Positions 34,478 to 43,479 of a DNA stretch of 64,000 nucleotides are shown piece by piece. The stretch comes from Rhizobium terrae (GTDB lineage: Bacteria; Pseudomonadota; Alphaproteobacteria; Rhizobiales; Rhizobiaceae), in assembly GCF_003425685.1 (NCBI RefSeq), contig NZ_QJKM01000011.1, positions 186,001 to 250,000 on the forward strand. Reading direction: 5' to 3'. The notes below the pieces were generated by a model. That model did no database searches and was not told the origin of the DNA. It saw only the letters and a program-made list of their open reading frames with translations. The position numbers were made by a program, and so were the translations under genes. The stretch's first letter is position 1. The number at the start of each line of letters is the position of its first letter.

Positions 34478-34858
34478 ATGAGAAACATTGCTTTCTACTT
34501 CTTCGGCGCGGCGGTGCTCTGTGTCACCGTCGGCATGTTCTGGGGCATTCAGATGGGGATCGTCCACGATCACACGATGGCGCCAGCACACGCGCATCTC
34601 AATCTGGTCGGCTGGACGACCATGGGTCTTTTCGGCCTCTACTACACGGTCACGCCCGGCGCCGCCGAGACGATGCTTGCGAAAGTGCATTTCGCTCTTG
34701 CGGCGCTCGGCGTGCTCTGTCTCGTGCCGGGCATTGCGATGTCCGTATCGGGCGGAAGCGAAGGGCTTGCCATAGTCGGCTCGCTTCTCACCGCCGGCTC
34801 CATGCTGATCTTCCTCGTCACCGTCTTCAGGAACGGCATCGGCCGCAAGACGGCCTGA
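34478..34858 (+). CDS. Small four-helix membrane protein resembling part of heme-copper oxidase subunit I
   Basis: 126 residues from ATG 34478. Four hydrophobic segments. The motif MAPAHAHLNLVGWTTMGLFG carries a H-x-H pair like the first heme ligand helix of cbb3-type subunit I, but the protein is far too short for an oxidase and lacks the other ligands. Similar short proteins are often annotated as cytochrome oxidase-like; the function is unknown. Divergent from the preceding minus-strand gene. Confidence 0.6.
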   Translation: MRNIAFYFFGAAVLCVTVGMFWGIQMGIVHDHTMAPAHAHLNLVGWTTMGLFGLYYTVTPGAAETMLAKVHFALAALGVLCLVPGIAMSVSGGSEGLAIVGSLLTAGSMLIFLVTVFRNGIGRKTA

Positions 34859-35098
34859 GCCGGGCTTGATCACATCCGGCGCGGGTACGGGAGTTGGCTG
34901 CGGGGCCTTGACCAAATCCCGCGCCCGCGCCATAACCTCCTCCATGAAAACGGCGATTTCCATTTGCGGGATCATTATTCGCTAGCGTTTGCGCTGGCCC
35001 GGCCGTTTTCGTCTCTTGAAAAGCCTTGAAGACAAACGACCCGGTCCGGCGGCTGGTTGCTCGTGGCCGCTTTCCATGCAAGGTTTTGGGAGATTTCG

Positions 35099-36484
35099 AT
35101 GGGCGCCTCGCTCAAGTTCTACAACACGCTGACCCGCGAAAAGACGGCATTTTTGCCGATCGACCCCAAGAACGTGCGCATGTATGTCTGCGGTCCAACG
35201 GTCTACGACTATGCCCATATCGGCAATGCGCGCCCGGCGATCGTCTTCGACGTGCTCTACCGGCTGCTGCAGCATGTCTATGGTGAGGCCCATGTCACCT
35301 ATGCCCGCAACATCACCGACGTCGACGACAAGATCAATACCCGCGCCCTGCGCGACCATCCGGGCCTGCCGCTCAACGAGGCGATCCGTGCGGTGACCGA
35401 AAAGACCGAGACGCAGTATCATCAGGATGTTGCAGCGCTCGGCTGCCTGGAGCCGAATGTCGAGCCGCGCGCCACCGACAACATACCCCAGATGGTCGAG
35501 ATCATCGAAAAGCTGATCGCCCGCGGCCACGCCTATGTGGCGGCCGGCGAAGTGCTGTTCGATACGAAGTCGATGCTCGATTACGGCCAGCTTTCCAAGC
35601 GGCCGCTCGACGAGCAGCAGGCCGGCGCCCGCGTCGCGGTCGATGCGCACAAGAAGAACCCGGGCGATTTCGTGCTGTGGAAGCTTTCCTCCCACAACGA
35701 GCCCGGCTGGGAAAGCCCCTGGGGCCGCGGCCGGCCGGGCTGGCATATCGAATGCTCGGCGATGAGCCAGCGTTATCTCGGCGAGGTATTCGACATCCAT
35801 GGCGGCGGACTGGACCTGATCTTCCCGCACCACGAGAACGAGATCGCCCAGTCGCGCTGCGCCCACGGCACGCAAGTGATGGCGAACGTCTGGATGCACA
35901 ACGGCTTCGTGCAGGTCGAGGGCCGCAAGATGTCGAAATCCGAGGGCAATTTCATCACCATCCACGACCTGCTTGAGACCGAGACCTTCGGCGGCCGCAA
36001 GTGGCCGGGCGACGTGCTCAGGCTTGCCATGCTGATGACCCACTATCGCGAGCCGATCGACTTTTCGGTGAAGCGGCTGGAAGAGGCCGAACGTCTCCTC
36101 GCCAAATGGCCGGCCGGCGATCCGGGTGATGCGGAGCCGTCGGAAGCGGTGCTGGAGGCCCTTGGCGACGACCTCAACACGGTCGCGGCGGTGCAGGCGC
36201 TGCATGCGCTGGCGCAGGAAGCCAATGCCGACAAGTCGCGCCTGCCGGAGTTCGCAGCAAGCGCGGCCCTGCTCGGCGTATTGCCCAAAAAGGCGGAAGT
36301 GGACGAAGCCGTCGCCTCCGCGATCGATGCGCTGGTCGCCATGCGGCTCGAAATGCTGAAAGCGAAGAACTTCGCCGAGGCCGACCGCATCCGCAACGAA
36401 TTGTCAGAAAAAGGCATCCAGCTGAAGGATGGCAAAGACCCGGCGACCGGAGAACGCGTGACGACCTGGGAGCTGAAGCGCTAA
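35099..36484 (+). CDS. cysS: Cysteinyl-tRNA synthetase
   Basis: 461 residues from ATG 35099, preceded by GGGAG. The HIGH motif is YAHIGNARP near residue 40 and the KMSKS motif is RKMSKSEGNF near 278. Zinc ligands are visible in MYVCGPT, IECSAMS and HHENE. Standard length. Charges tRNA-Cys. Upstream in-frame ATG/TTG starts lack homology. Confidence 0.96.
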   Translation: MGASLKFYNTLTREKTAFLPIDPKNVRMYVCGPTVYDYAHIGNARPAIVFDVLYRLLQHVYGEAHVTYARNITDVDDKINTRALRDHPGLPLNEAIRAVTEKTETQYHQDVAALGCLEPNVEPRATDNIPQMVEIIEKLIARGHAYVAAGEVLFDTKSMLDYGQLSKRPLDEQQAGARVAVDAHKKNPGDFVLWKLSSHNEPGWESPWGRGRPGWHIECSAMSQRYLGEVFDIHGGGLDLIFPHHENEIAQSRCAHGTQVMANVWMHNGFVQVEGRKMSKSEGNFITIHDLLETETFGGRKWPGDVLRLAMLMTHYREPIDFSVKRLEEAERLLAKWPAGDPGDAEPSEAVLEALGDDLNTVAAVQALHALAQEANADKSRLPEFAASAALLGVLPKKAEVDEAVASAIDALVAMRLEMLKAKNFAEADRIRNELSEKGIQLKDGKDPATGERVTTWELKR

Positions 36485-36517
36485 GCTTCGGCTCACGAAC
36501 CGACGAAGGAGGAAGAC

Positions 36518-36910
36518 ATGATCGACCACATGGGCATCAAGGTGGCGGATTTCGACCGCGCCAGGGCATTCTACGACGCTGCCTTCGCGCCGCTCGGCGC
36601 CTCGCTCCTCTACATGGTGCCGGCGGAATATACGAACGGCGTCAAGGTCGGCGGTTATGGCCGGGAGCGCCCGGTCTACTGGCTGCACGAGGCGGCGCCC
36701 GCGGCCGGCCACTCCCAGCACATCGCCTTCACCGCCAACACCCGTGCCGAAGTCGATGCCTTTCACAAGGCCGCGATCGCCGCCGGCGGCCGCGACAACG
36801 GCCCGCCCGGCCTTCGCCCGCATTACCATCCGAACTATTACGGCGCCTTCGTCTTCGATCCGGACGGCAACAATATCGAGGCGGTATGCCACGCGGCGGA
36901 AGAGAGCTGA
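36518..36910 (+). CDS. VOC-family protein
   Basis: 130 residues: MIDHMGIKVADFDRARAFYD, then HIAFTANTRAEVDAFHKAA and a C-terminal YYGAFVFDPDGNNIEAVCH. These supply the H/H/E metal ligands of a glyoxalase-like dioxygenase fold. Substrate unknown. Strong SD (GGAGGA) precedes. It begins a run of small detoxification-type genes with the three GFA proteins. Confidence 0.88.
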   Translation: MIDHMGIKVADFDRARAFYDAAFAPLGASLLYMVPAEYTNGVKVGGYGRERPVYWLHEAAPAAGHSQHIAFTANTRAEVDAFHKAAIAAGGRDNGPPGLRPHYHPNYYGAFVFDPDGNNIEAVCHAAEES

Positions 36911-36964
36911 GGGCGCTTCGATGGGCTCGGTGATCGTTCCTGAAAACAGTGGAAGAGGCCTGAG

Positions 36965-37459
36965 ATGACCATCATCCACACCGGCGGGTGCCAGTGCGGC
37001 GCGGTGCGATACCGGGCGGAGGGGGAGCTGGGATTTCCGCATGTCTGCCATTGCCGGATGTGCCAGAAGGCGGCCGGCAACTATTTCATGCCGTTGGGCG
37101 GCGTGAAGCGGGAGAACTTCGCCTTCACCCGCGGCGAGCCGGCCTGGTTCCGGTCTTCCGAAACCGTCAGGCGCGGCTTCTGCAGCAATTGCGGCACGCC
37201 GCTCTTTTACGACGGCGGCGCCGGCCATATCAGCATCACGCTCGGATCGCTCGACGAGCCGGAGAGCGTCAAGCCGGCGATGCAGACCAACCTCGCCCAC
37301 AAGCTCACCTGGTTCGGGGAGCTCGACGACCTGCACCACGAGGCCGGAATGGACATGACGCCGGACGAGGAAAAGATTATCCGCGCCAGCACCCGCCAGC
37401 ATCCGGACCACGATACCGAGGCCTGGCCACCCCGCGGAGTTCAGGAGGAAATCCGATGA
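36965..37459 (+). CDS. GFA-family zinc protein, copy 1
   Basis: 164 residues. Zinc-binding cysteines are in GGCQCGAVRY, CHCRMCQKA and CSNCGTPL, the complete Gfa pattern. The family includes S-(hydroxymethyl)glutathione synthase, which speeds condensation of formaldehyde with glutathione, but most members are uncharacterised. First of three tandem paralogues; its stop overlaps the next ATG (ATGA). Confidence 0.88.
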   Translation: MTIIHTGGCQCGAVRYRAEGELGFPHVCHCRMCQKAAGNYFMPLGGVKRENFAFTRGEPAWFRSSETVRRGFCSNCGTPLFYDGGAGHISITLGSLDEPESVKPAMQTNLAHKLTWFGELDDLHHEAGMDMTPDEEKIIRASTRQHPDHDTEAWPPRGVQEEIR

Positions 37460-37950
37460 GCGATGTCGTGAGAACCGGCGGCTGCCAGTGCGGCGCGATC
37501 CGCTTCCGGCTGGAGGGAGAACCTCTCGATTCTTCCATCTGCCATTGCCGCATGTGTCAGAAGGCTTTCGGCGCCTATTATGCGCCGCTCGTCGCCACCG
37601 GCGAGGCGACGCTCACCTGGACGCGCGGCGGCCTCAAATATTTCCATTCGTCCAACCATGTCCGGCGCGGCTTCTGCGCCGATTGCGGCACGCCGATGAC
37701 CTATGAGGCCGATGACGGCATCTCCATCTCCGCCGGCAGTTTCGATGACCCGGCCTCCCTGCCGCCGGTCGTGCAGTTCGGCATCGAGGCCAAGCTGCCC
37801 TTTGTCGACCGCCTCGGCGAATTGCCGGGACGGCACACGATGGATGATATCGACGAGGCGCCGTTCCTTGCCGATATCGTCTCCTACCAGCATCCCGACC
37901 ACGATACCGAAACATGGCCGCCCCTAGGCCCCCTGGAGAACGAAAAATGA
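37456..37950 (+). CDS. GFA-family zinc protein, copy 2
   Basis: 164 residues from ATG 37456, which overlaps the stop of copy 1 by four bases and follows AGGAGG. All cysteine motifs kept: GGCQCGAIRF, CHCRMCQKAFG and CADCGTPM. Shares the C-terminal QHPDHDTETWPP with the other copies. Translational coupling with both neighbours (ATGA at each junction) suggests that the three proteins are made together. Confidence 0.88.
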   Translation: MSDVVRTGGCQCGAIRFRLEGEPLDSSICHCRMCQKAFGAYYAPLVATGEATLTWTRGGLKYFHSSNHVRRGFCADCGTPMTYEADDGISISAGSFDDPASLPPVVQFGIEAKLPFVDRLGELPGRHTMDDIDEAPFLADIVSYQHPDHDTETWPPLGPLENEK

Positions 37951-38429
37951 CCGAAAAGCTCAGAACAGGCGGCTGCCAGTGCGGCGCCGTCCGCTTCCGC
38001 ATCCACGGCGAGCTAGGCCGCGCCTCGATCTGCCATTGCCGGATGTGCCAGAAGGCGTTCGGCGGCTTTTTCGGGCCGCTGGTCAGCGCGCCGCCCGAGG
38101 GGAACGGCTCCGGCGTCGAGTGGACCCGCGGAGCGCCCAAATATTTCCAGTCCTCGGTCAATATCGACCGCGGCTTCTGCGAGAACTGCGGAACGCCGCT
38201 GACATACCGCTATCCCGGCGGGCTGGAGCTTTCGATCGGCTCCTTCGACGACCGCGACGACCTGGCGCCGCGCATCCAGGTCAATTATTCCTCCCATATC
38301 CCGTGGGTGACGACGATCTTCGAGCAGCCGATCCGGGATTCGGCGGAAGACGCCGTCAAGCAGGAGCAGATCATCTCCTTCCAGCACCCCGACCACGACA
38401 CCGCCGCCTGGCCGTCGAAGGGATTGTGA
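37947..38429 (+). CDS. GFA-family zinc protein, copy 3
   Basis: 160 residues from ATG 37947, again in an ATGA overlap. Motifs GGCQCGAVRF, CHCRMCQKAFGGFF and CENCGTPL; C-terminal QHPDHDTAAWP. Between the second and third cysteine groups it has a short insertion (APPEGNGSGVEW) absent from copies 1 and 2. Product of tandem duplication followed by divergence. Confidence 0.88.
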   Translation: MTEKLRTGGCQCGAVRFRIHGELGRASICHCRMCQKAFGGFFGPLVSAPPEGNGSGVEWTRGAPKYFQSSVNIDRGFCENCGTPLTYRYPGGLELSIGSFDDRDDLAPRIQVNYSSHIPWVTTIFEQPIRDSAEDAVKQEQIISFQHPDHDTAAWPSKGL

Positions 38430-38430
38430 G

Positions 38431-38547
38431 ATGGCCGACGATCCGAACCTCAAGATGCCGAAGTGGCTGCTTTACGGCCTGATCGCCAAGGGCGTGCTCG
38501 TCACGGTGATCACCGGTTCGGTGGTGGCTTACGTGCTGCTGCGATGA
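38431..38547 (+). CDS. Small single-helix membrane protein
   Basis: 38 residues starting one base after the GFA copy 3 stop, with GAAGGGA as a usable SD. A polar N-terminus with two lysines is followed by one hydrophobic segment (WLLYGLIAKGVLVTVITG, continuing to AYVLLR). Translationally coupled to the GFA run. It is shorter than common annotation cut-offs. No family recognised; its reality rests on position, SD and the clean helix. Confidence 0.5.
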   Translation: MADDPNLKMPKWLLYGLIAKGVLVTVITGSVVAYVLLR

Positions 38548-38599
38548 CAGCGGATTTCCATCATGCCGGCATGCCGGAACGATCGATGAAGGACCTTTC

Positions 38600-39562
38600 A
38601 TGACCGAATTGCTTCGCACGCTTTATCCGGAGATCGAGCCCTACGAGAGCGGCCATCTCGACGTTGGCGACGGCCACGTGATCTATTGGGAGCGGGTCGG
38701 AACCATGGGCGCCAAGCCCGCCGTCTTCCTGCATGGTGGCCCCGGCGGCGGCTGCAATCCGACCCAGCGGCGCCTCTTCGATCCGGATCTCTACGACGTG
38801 CTGCTGTTCGACCAGCGCGGCTGCGGGCGCTCCACGCCGCATGCGAGCCTGGAGGCCAACACGACCTGGCATCTCGTCGCCGATATCGAACGGCTGCGAG
38901 ACATGACCGGCGTCGACAGGTGGCAGGTGTTCGGCGGCTCGTGGGGTTCGACGCTGGCGCTCGCCTATGCGGAGACCCACCCGCATCGCGTCACCGAGCT
39001 TCTGGTGCGCGGCATCTACACGGTCACCCGACCGGAACTCGACTGGTACTACCAGTTCGGCGTGTCGGAAATGTTCCCGGACAAATGGGAAGCCTTCGTG
39101 GCCCCCATTCCCGAAAACGAGCGTCACGAGATGATGGCCGCCTATCACCGCCGCCTCACCGGCCCCGACAAGGCGGAGCAGATCCGCTGCGCCAAGGCCT
39201 GGAGCGTCTGGGAAGGCTCGACGATCACGCTCTTGCCCGACCCGCAGCTTGCCGCCAACCACGACGAGGATCACTATGCGCTCGCCTTCTCGCGCATCGA
39301 GAACCACTATTTCATGAATGCCGGATGGCTGGAGGATGGCCAGCTGCTGCGCGACGCGGTGAAGCTCAAGGGTATTCCGGGTGTCATCGTGCACGGCCGC
39401 TACGACATGCCCTGCCCGCTGAAATATGCCTGGCAGCTGTCGAAGGTGTGGACGGACGCGGATTTCCACATCGTCGAAGGCGCCGGCCATGCGGTCTCCG
39501 AGCCGGGGATTACCGATCGGCTGATCCGGGCAACGGACCGGTTTGCGGGTAAAACGACGTAA
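38600..39562 (+). CDS. pip: Proline iminopeptidase
   Basis: 320 residues, alpha/beta hydrolase. Oxyanion-hole motif FLHGGPGGGCNP, nucleophile elbow FGGSWGSTLAL near residue 112, catalytic aspartate in HGRYDMPCP and histidine in GAGHAVSE. Removes N-terminal proline from peptides. The size and the GGSWGS elbow fit the S33 family. No SD problem; starts ATG after TTTC context. Confidence 0.93.
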   Translation: MTELLRTLYPEIEPYESGHLDVGDGHVIYWERVGTMGAKPAVFLHGGPGGGCNPTQRRLFDPDLYDVLLFDQRGCGRSTPHASLEANTTWHLVADIERLRDMTGVDRWQVFGGSWGSTLALAYAETHPHRVTELLVRGIYTVTRPELDWYYQFGVSEMFPDKWEAFVAPIPENERHEMMAAYHRRLTGPDKAEQIRCAKAWSVWEGSTITLLPDPQLAANHDEDHYALAFSRIENHYFMNAGWLEDGQLLRDAVKLKGIPGVIVHGRYDMPCPLKYAWQLSKVWTDADFHIVEGAGHAVSEPGITDRLIRATDRFAGKTT

Positions 39563-39572
39563 CGAACATTTG

Positions 39573-39707
39573 CCCCTCACCCTGACCCTCTCCCCGTTTG
39601 CGGCGAGAGGAACGTGCCCGGAGCAACGTCGAGGGTCGGGAAGGCAAGCGGCATATTTCCTTCTTCCCGCATGCGGGGAGAAGGTGCCCGGCAGGGCGGA
39701 TGAGGGG
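39573..39707. repeat. RIME-like mosaic repeat, copy 1
   Basis: The element begins CCCCTCACCCTGACCCTCTC and ends GCGGATGAGGGG; the ends are inverted (CCCCTCA/TGAGGGG). Internal stems include CCCGCATGCGGGGAG. It resembles the rhizobial intergenic mosaic elements (RIME) and the copy at 54426-54554. It ends 26 bases before the cimA start, so it would be part of that 5' leader. Confidence 0.8.
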
Positions 39708-39733
39708 GCAAGACCGCCCATGGGATTTTGGAC

Positions 39734-41350
39734 ATGACACGCGAACGCATCTACCTCTTCGACACCACGCTCCGCGACGGGCAGCAGACGCCCGGCGTCG
39801 ATTTTTCCGTCGAGGACAAGATCGCCATCTCCAACCTCCTGGACGCGTTCGGCTTCGATTACGTCGAAGGCGGATATCCGGGCGCCAACCCGACCGACAC
39901 GGCCTTCTTTTCGAAGAAACGCACGGAAAAGGCAGCCTTCGTCGCCTTCGGCATGACGAAGCGGGCGGGCATATCCGCATCCAACGATCCGGGGCTCACC
40001 GTGCTGTTGCAGGCGAAAAGCGATGCGATCTGTTTCGTGGCGAAGAGCTGGGACTATCACGTGCGCGTCGCGCTCGGCTGTTCGAACGAGGAAAATCTCG
40101 AGTCGATCCGCGACAGCGTCGAGGCCGCGCGCGGCGCCGGCAAGGAGGCGATGGTCGATTGCGAGCATTTCTTCGACGGCTACAAGGCAAATCCCGAATA
40201 CGCGCTCTCCTGCGCGAAAACGGCCTATGAAGCGGGCGCCCGCTGGGTCGTGCTCTGCGATACCAATGGCGGAACCCAGCCGAACGAGGTGCGCGCCATC
40301 GTTTCCGCCGTGATCGCGGCCGGCATCCCGGGCTCCTCGCTCGGCATCCACGCCCATGACGATACCGGCCAGGCGGTCGCCAATTCGCTCGCCGCCGTCG
40401 AAGCCGGCTGCCGGCAGATCCAGGGCACGCTGAACGGCATCGGCGAGCGCTGCGGCAATGCCAACCTCGTGACGCTGATCGGCACGCTGTCCCTCAAGGA
40501 AGCCTATTCCTCCCGCTTCGAGACGGCGATCGATCCCGAGAGGCTGACTGGGCTGACCAACCTCAGCCATGCCTTCGACGAACTGCTCAACCGCTCGCCG
40601 AACCACCAGGCGCCCTATGTCGGCGCATCCGCCTTCGCCACCAAGGCCGGCATCCATGCCTCCGCCCTCCTCAAAGACCCGCGCACCTACGAGCATGTGA
40701 CGCCGGAAAGCGTCGGCAATTTCCGCAAGGTCATGGTGTCCGACCAGGGCGGCAAGTCGAATTTCATCAATGCGCTGAAGCGCCGCGGCATCGAGGTGGC
40801 CAAGGACGATCCGAAGCTCGACCGGCTGATCTCGATCGTCAAGGAACGCGAGGCCTCCGGTTATGCCTATGAGGGCGCCGATGCGAGTTTCGAACTGCTC
40901 GCCCGCCGCACGCTCGGCACGATCCCGGACTTCTTCTCGGTGGACGGCTTCCGGGTGATGATCGAGCGCCGCTTTGACAGCCACGGCCGTATCAAGATCG
41001 TCTCGGAAGCGGTCGTGAAAATCTCGATCGACGGTCAGACGCTGATGTCGGTCGCCGAAGCCGAAGGCCCGGTCAACGCGCTCGACCTGGCGCTTCGCAA
41101 GGATTTCGGCAAGTACCAGCACGAGATCGACGATCTGGTCCTTGCTGACTTCAAGGTGCGTATCCTCAATGGCGGCACGGAAGCGATCACCCGCGTCCTG
41201 ATCGAGTCGACCGATTCGAGCGGCGTTCGCTGGTGGACGGTCGGCGTCTCGGAAAACATCATCGACGCCTCGTTCCAGGCGCTGATGGATTCGGTCATCT
41301 ACAAGCTGATGAAGAACCGCGAACTGGCGGGCAAGATCGCGGCGGAGTGA
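39734..41350 (+). CDS. cimA: (R)-citramalate synthase
   Basis: 538 residues from ATG 39734 (TTG 39728 just upstream). N-terminal LeuA-like TIM barrel: YLFDTTLRDGQQTPGV with the metal and catalytic Arg/Asp, HAHDDTGQAVANSLA. The C-terminal regulatory LeuA dimer domain starts after about residue 390. The length and the lack of a leuA-type GDGIGNKER segment favour citramalate synthase, which condenses pyruvate and acetyl-CoA for isoleucine synthesis. Confidence 0.88.
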   Translation: MTRERIYLFDTTLRDGQQTPGVDFSVEDKIAISNLLDAFGFDYVEGGYPGANPTDTAFFSKKRTEKAAFVAFGMTKRAGISASNDPGLTVLLQAKSDAICFVAKSWDYHVRVALGCSNEENLESIRDSVEAARGAGKEAMVDCEHFFDGYKANPEYALSCAKTAYEAGARWVVLCDTNGGTQPNEVRAIVSAVIAAGIPGSSLGIHAHDDTGQAVANSLAAVEAGCRQIQGTLNGIGERCGNANLVTLIGTLSLKEAYSSRFETAIDPERLTGLTNLSHAFDELLNRSPNHQAPYVGASAFATKAGIHASALLKDPRTYEHVTPESVGNFRKVMVSDQGGKSNFINALKRRGIEVAKDDPKLDRLISIVKEREASGYAYEGADASFELLARRTLGTIPDFFSVDGFRVMIERRFDSHGRIKIVSEAVVKISIDGQTLMSVAEAEGPVNALDLALRKDFGKYQHEIDDLVLADFKVRILNGGTEAITRVLIESTDSSGVRWWTVGVSENIIDASFQALMDSVIYKLMKNRELAGKIAAE

Positions 41351-41454
41351 GGGCGGGGTGCCAGGATCGCATGACCTTGGGTCTGCCTTCGGCCCCAGAG
41401 CCCTCACGTAAAATATGCCCGGATCATGAGCTTTTGGGAACTGGGCGAGCGAAT

Positions 41455-43212
41455 TCAGTAGTTTGACAAAAGGTGTCTTGCGTCCGGGGAGCCAAAACGA
41501 GGCTGCACGCCCAGAAGAGGCGCAACGCGGCTGATGATCGACTTGATCATGGGCGCCGCGGTGGATGCCGCTGTTCGGCCACCATGTTCACCTGTCTTCG
41601 GAGCATCGATCATCGAAAGCACCACATATTTCGGCCTGTCCATCGGAAATGCTGCGACGAATGCATTGAAGTTGATATCGTTCGCGTACCGCCCGTTGAT
41701 TACCTTGTCGGCGGTGCCTGTTTTGCCGCCCACGTTAAAACCTTCAACTTGGGCGCTTCGGCCTGAGCCTTTCAGGCCATTCCAGGTGTAAAGATAGCGC
41801 ATGTCCGCACTGGTCTTGCCCTTGATGACGGCACGCGACAGCAGTTTCGCCTGTTCGGGACTGCGGGGAAGAAACGTTGGTCGAACAAGGCTTCCGCCGT
41901 TAATCAACGAAGCGGCGGCAACCGCCGTCTGCAGCGGCGTGGTCGCCACGCCATGGCCGAACGAGATCGTAACGGAGTTGATTTTCTTCCACACGCGCGG
42001 CTGCGTCGGGGTCGCGACGCCGGGCATTTCGGTTTCCATCTTCGACAGGAGCCCGAGCTTTGTCAGAAACTGCTGATGCCCCTCGATGCCGACCATGTCG
42101 GCAACCGCAGCAGTACCGATGTTCGAGGAATACTGGAAGACTTCCGGAATCGTCAGCGCCCGGTTCTTGCCCTTGAAGTCCTTGATCGTGAAGCCGCCCA
42201 TTCGGATCGGTCGGGATGCATCGACGACAGAGTTCAAAGTAATCTTGCCTTCGTCCAACCCCATCGCCAAAGTGAAGCTCTTGAACGTCGAACCCATCTC
42301 ATAGGTCGCATTGCTGACCCGATTGAACCAGCCCTTCTCGTATTCCTTGTCCACGCTTCCGTCAGGAAGCGTTCGCGACGGTTCGTTCGGATCGTAATCG
42401 GGCACGGAGGCCATGGCGAGCACTTCACCGGTGTCGACGTCGAGAATGACCGCACCTGCAGCCTCGGCCTTGTAGGCGGTCATCGCCGTGGCGACGACCT
42501 CACGCACGATGTTCTGGACACGAATATCGATCGAAAGCCTGACGGGCTCCAGACGCGTATCGCTTGTCATCCCGGCCGCGCGCAGGTCCGACAAGCCTTG
42601 CTGGTCCAGGTATCGTTCCATGCCGGCAAGACCCTGGTTGTCGACGTTCACATGGCCAACGATATGCGACGCGGTTGCACCACCGGGATAAAAACGCCGC
42701 TTCTCCGGCCGGAAGCCGACGCCGGGGATGCCGAGCGCTAGAACGTCCGCCTGCTGCCGAGGCGTCAGCTGCCGCTTGAGCCACTGGAAAGCAGTTCCCG
42801 AACGCAGCCGCTTGTGGGTTTCGCTCCAATCCAGGTTAGGAATGACCTGCGCGAGCTTCTCCACGACCTCGTCCGCATCGACGATACGCCGCGGGTCCGC
42901 ATAGAGCGATACCATGTTCACGTCAGTTGCGAGAAGCGCGCCGTTGCGGTCGACGATGTCCGGGCGAGTAGCGACCGTATTGGGATTGCCGAGCGCGCCG
43001 GTGACGACGGGATCGGCGATCCCATATTGGACAAGGCGAGCGCCGACGAGGAAAAAGGCCAGCGAAAAGCCTGCGATCAAAATCCCAACTCGCTGGCGCG
43101 CCTGCTTTCTGCGACGAGCGCCGGTGCCGATGAAGTCTTCGTGTCTTCCGATGGCCCGCCGCTTCACCGTGAAATGAGCGCGCCTCTTCAATCGAACGAC
43201 AAAGGAAATCAT
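41455..43212 (-). CDS. ftsI: FtsI-like class B penicillin-binding protein
   Basis: 585 residues. A basic cytoplasmic start, one membrane helix (RVGILIAGFSLAFFLVGARL), a PBP dimerisation domain and a transpeptidase domain with all three motifs: STFK (EMGSTFKSF), SSN (FQYSSNIG) and KTG (VGGKTGTADK). The length equals the division transpeptidase FtsI/PBP3 of rhizobia. No other dcw genes are nearby, and the AT-rich upstream region and somewhat lower GC suggest a second, acquired or duplicated FtsI. If the dcw locus has another copy this one is a paralogue; that cannot be seen here. Confidence 0.88.
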   Translation of the reverse strand: MISFVVRLKRRAHFTVKRRAIGRHEDFIGTGARRRKQARQRVGILIAGFSLAFFLVGARLVQYGIADPVVTGALGNPNTVATRPDIVDRNGALLATDVNMVSLYADPRRIVDADEVVEKLAQVIPNLDWSETHKRLRSGTAFQWLKRQLTPRQQADVLALGIPGVGFRPEKRRFYPGGATASHIVGHVNVDNQGLAGMERYLDQQGLSDLRAAGMTSDTRLEPVRLSIDIRVQNIVREVVATAMTAYKAEAAGAVILDVDTGEVLAMASVPDYDPNEPSRTLPDGSVDKEYEKGWFNRVSNATYEMGSTFKSFTLAMGLDEGKITLNSVVDASRPIRMGGFTIKDFKGKNRALTIPEVFQYSSNIGTAAVADMVGIEGHQQFLTKLGLLSKMETEMPGVATPTQPRVWKKINSVTISFGHGVATTPLQTAVAAASLINGGSLVRPTFLPRSPEQAKLLSRAVIKGKTSADMRYLYTWNGLKGSGRSAQVEGFNVGGKTGTADKVINGRYANDINFNAFVAAFPMDRPKYVVLSMIDAPKTGEHGGRTAASTAAPMIKSIISRVAPLLGVQPRFGSPDARHLLSNY

Positions 43213-43479
43213 CGAGCCAACCCATTACTCAATAGCCTGAAACGGGCGAAGAACGCCGCCCTCGAAAATTATATAGACATATTGTTTCGCACGCCGGCAA
43301 TAAGCTGCGACAAAGCCATTTTAAATGATTGCGACACTATTAATATAAAATTAACGTTGTATTTTATTCGTGGCCCAGCGTTAATAGACCGGGGAAGATC
43401 GCGGGCTTGCATTACTTCAAGACAGCTTTGGCGCTTTGCGGCCATGCCGCACGGTCGCGAGAAGAAAGGCACCGGCCTC
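43213..43479. other. AT-rich gap between ftsI-like gene and the methyltransferase
   Basis: 267 bases with the most AT-rich stretch of the window (about 43260-43370). It presumably holds the promoter for the minus-strand PBP gene; an exact TATAAT occurs on the minus strand at 43273-43268, but no -35 lies at the right distance. No gene is supported. Confidence 0.45.

Noticed and set aside
38561..41407. A 948-codon open frame on the minus strand opposite pip, the RIME repeat and cimA
   Set aside because: It spans two clear plus-strand genes and a repeat; the translation is Arg/Asp/Gly/His-rich with no domain, as expected for an antisense frame in high-GC DNA.
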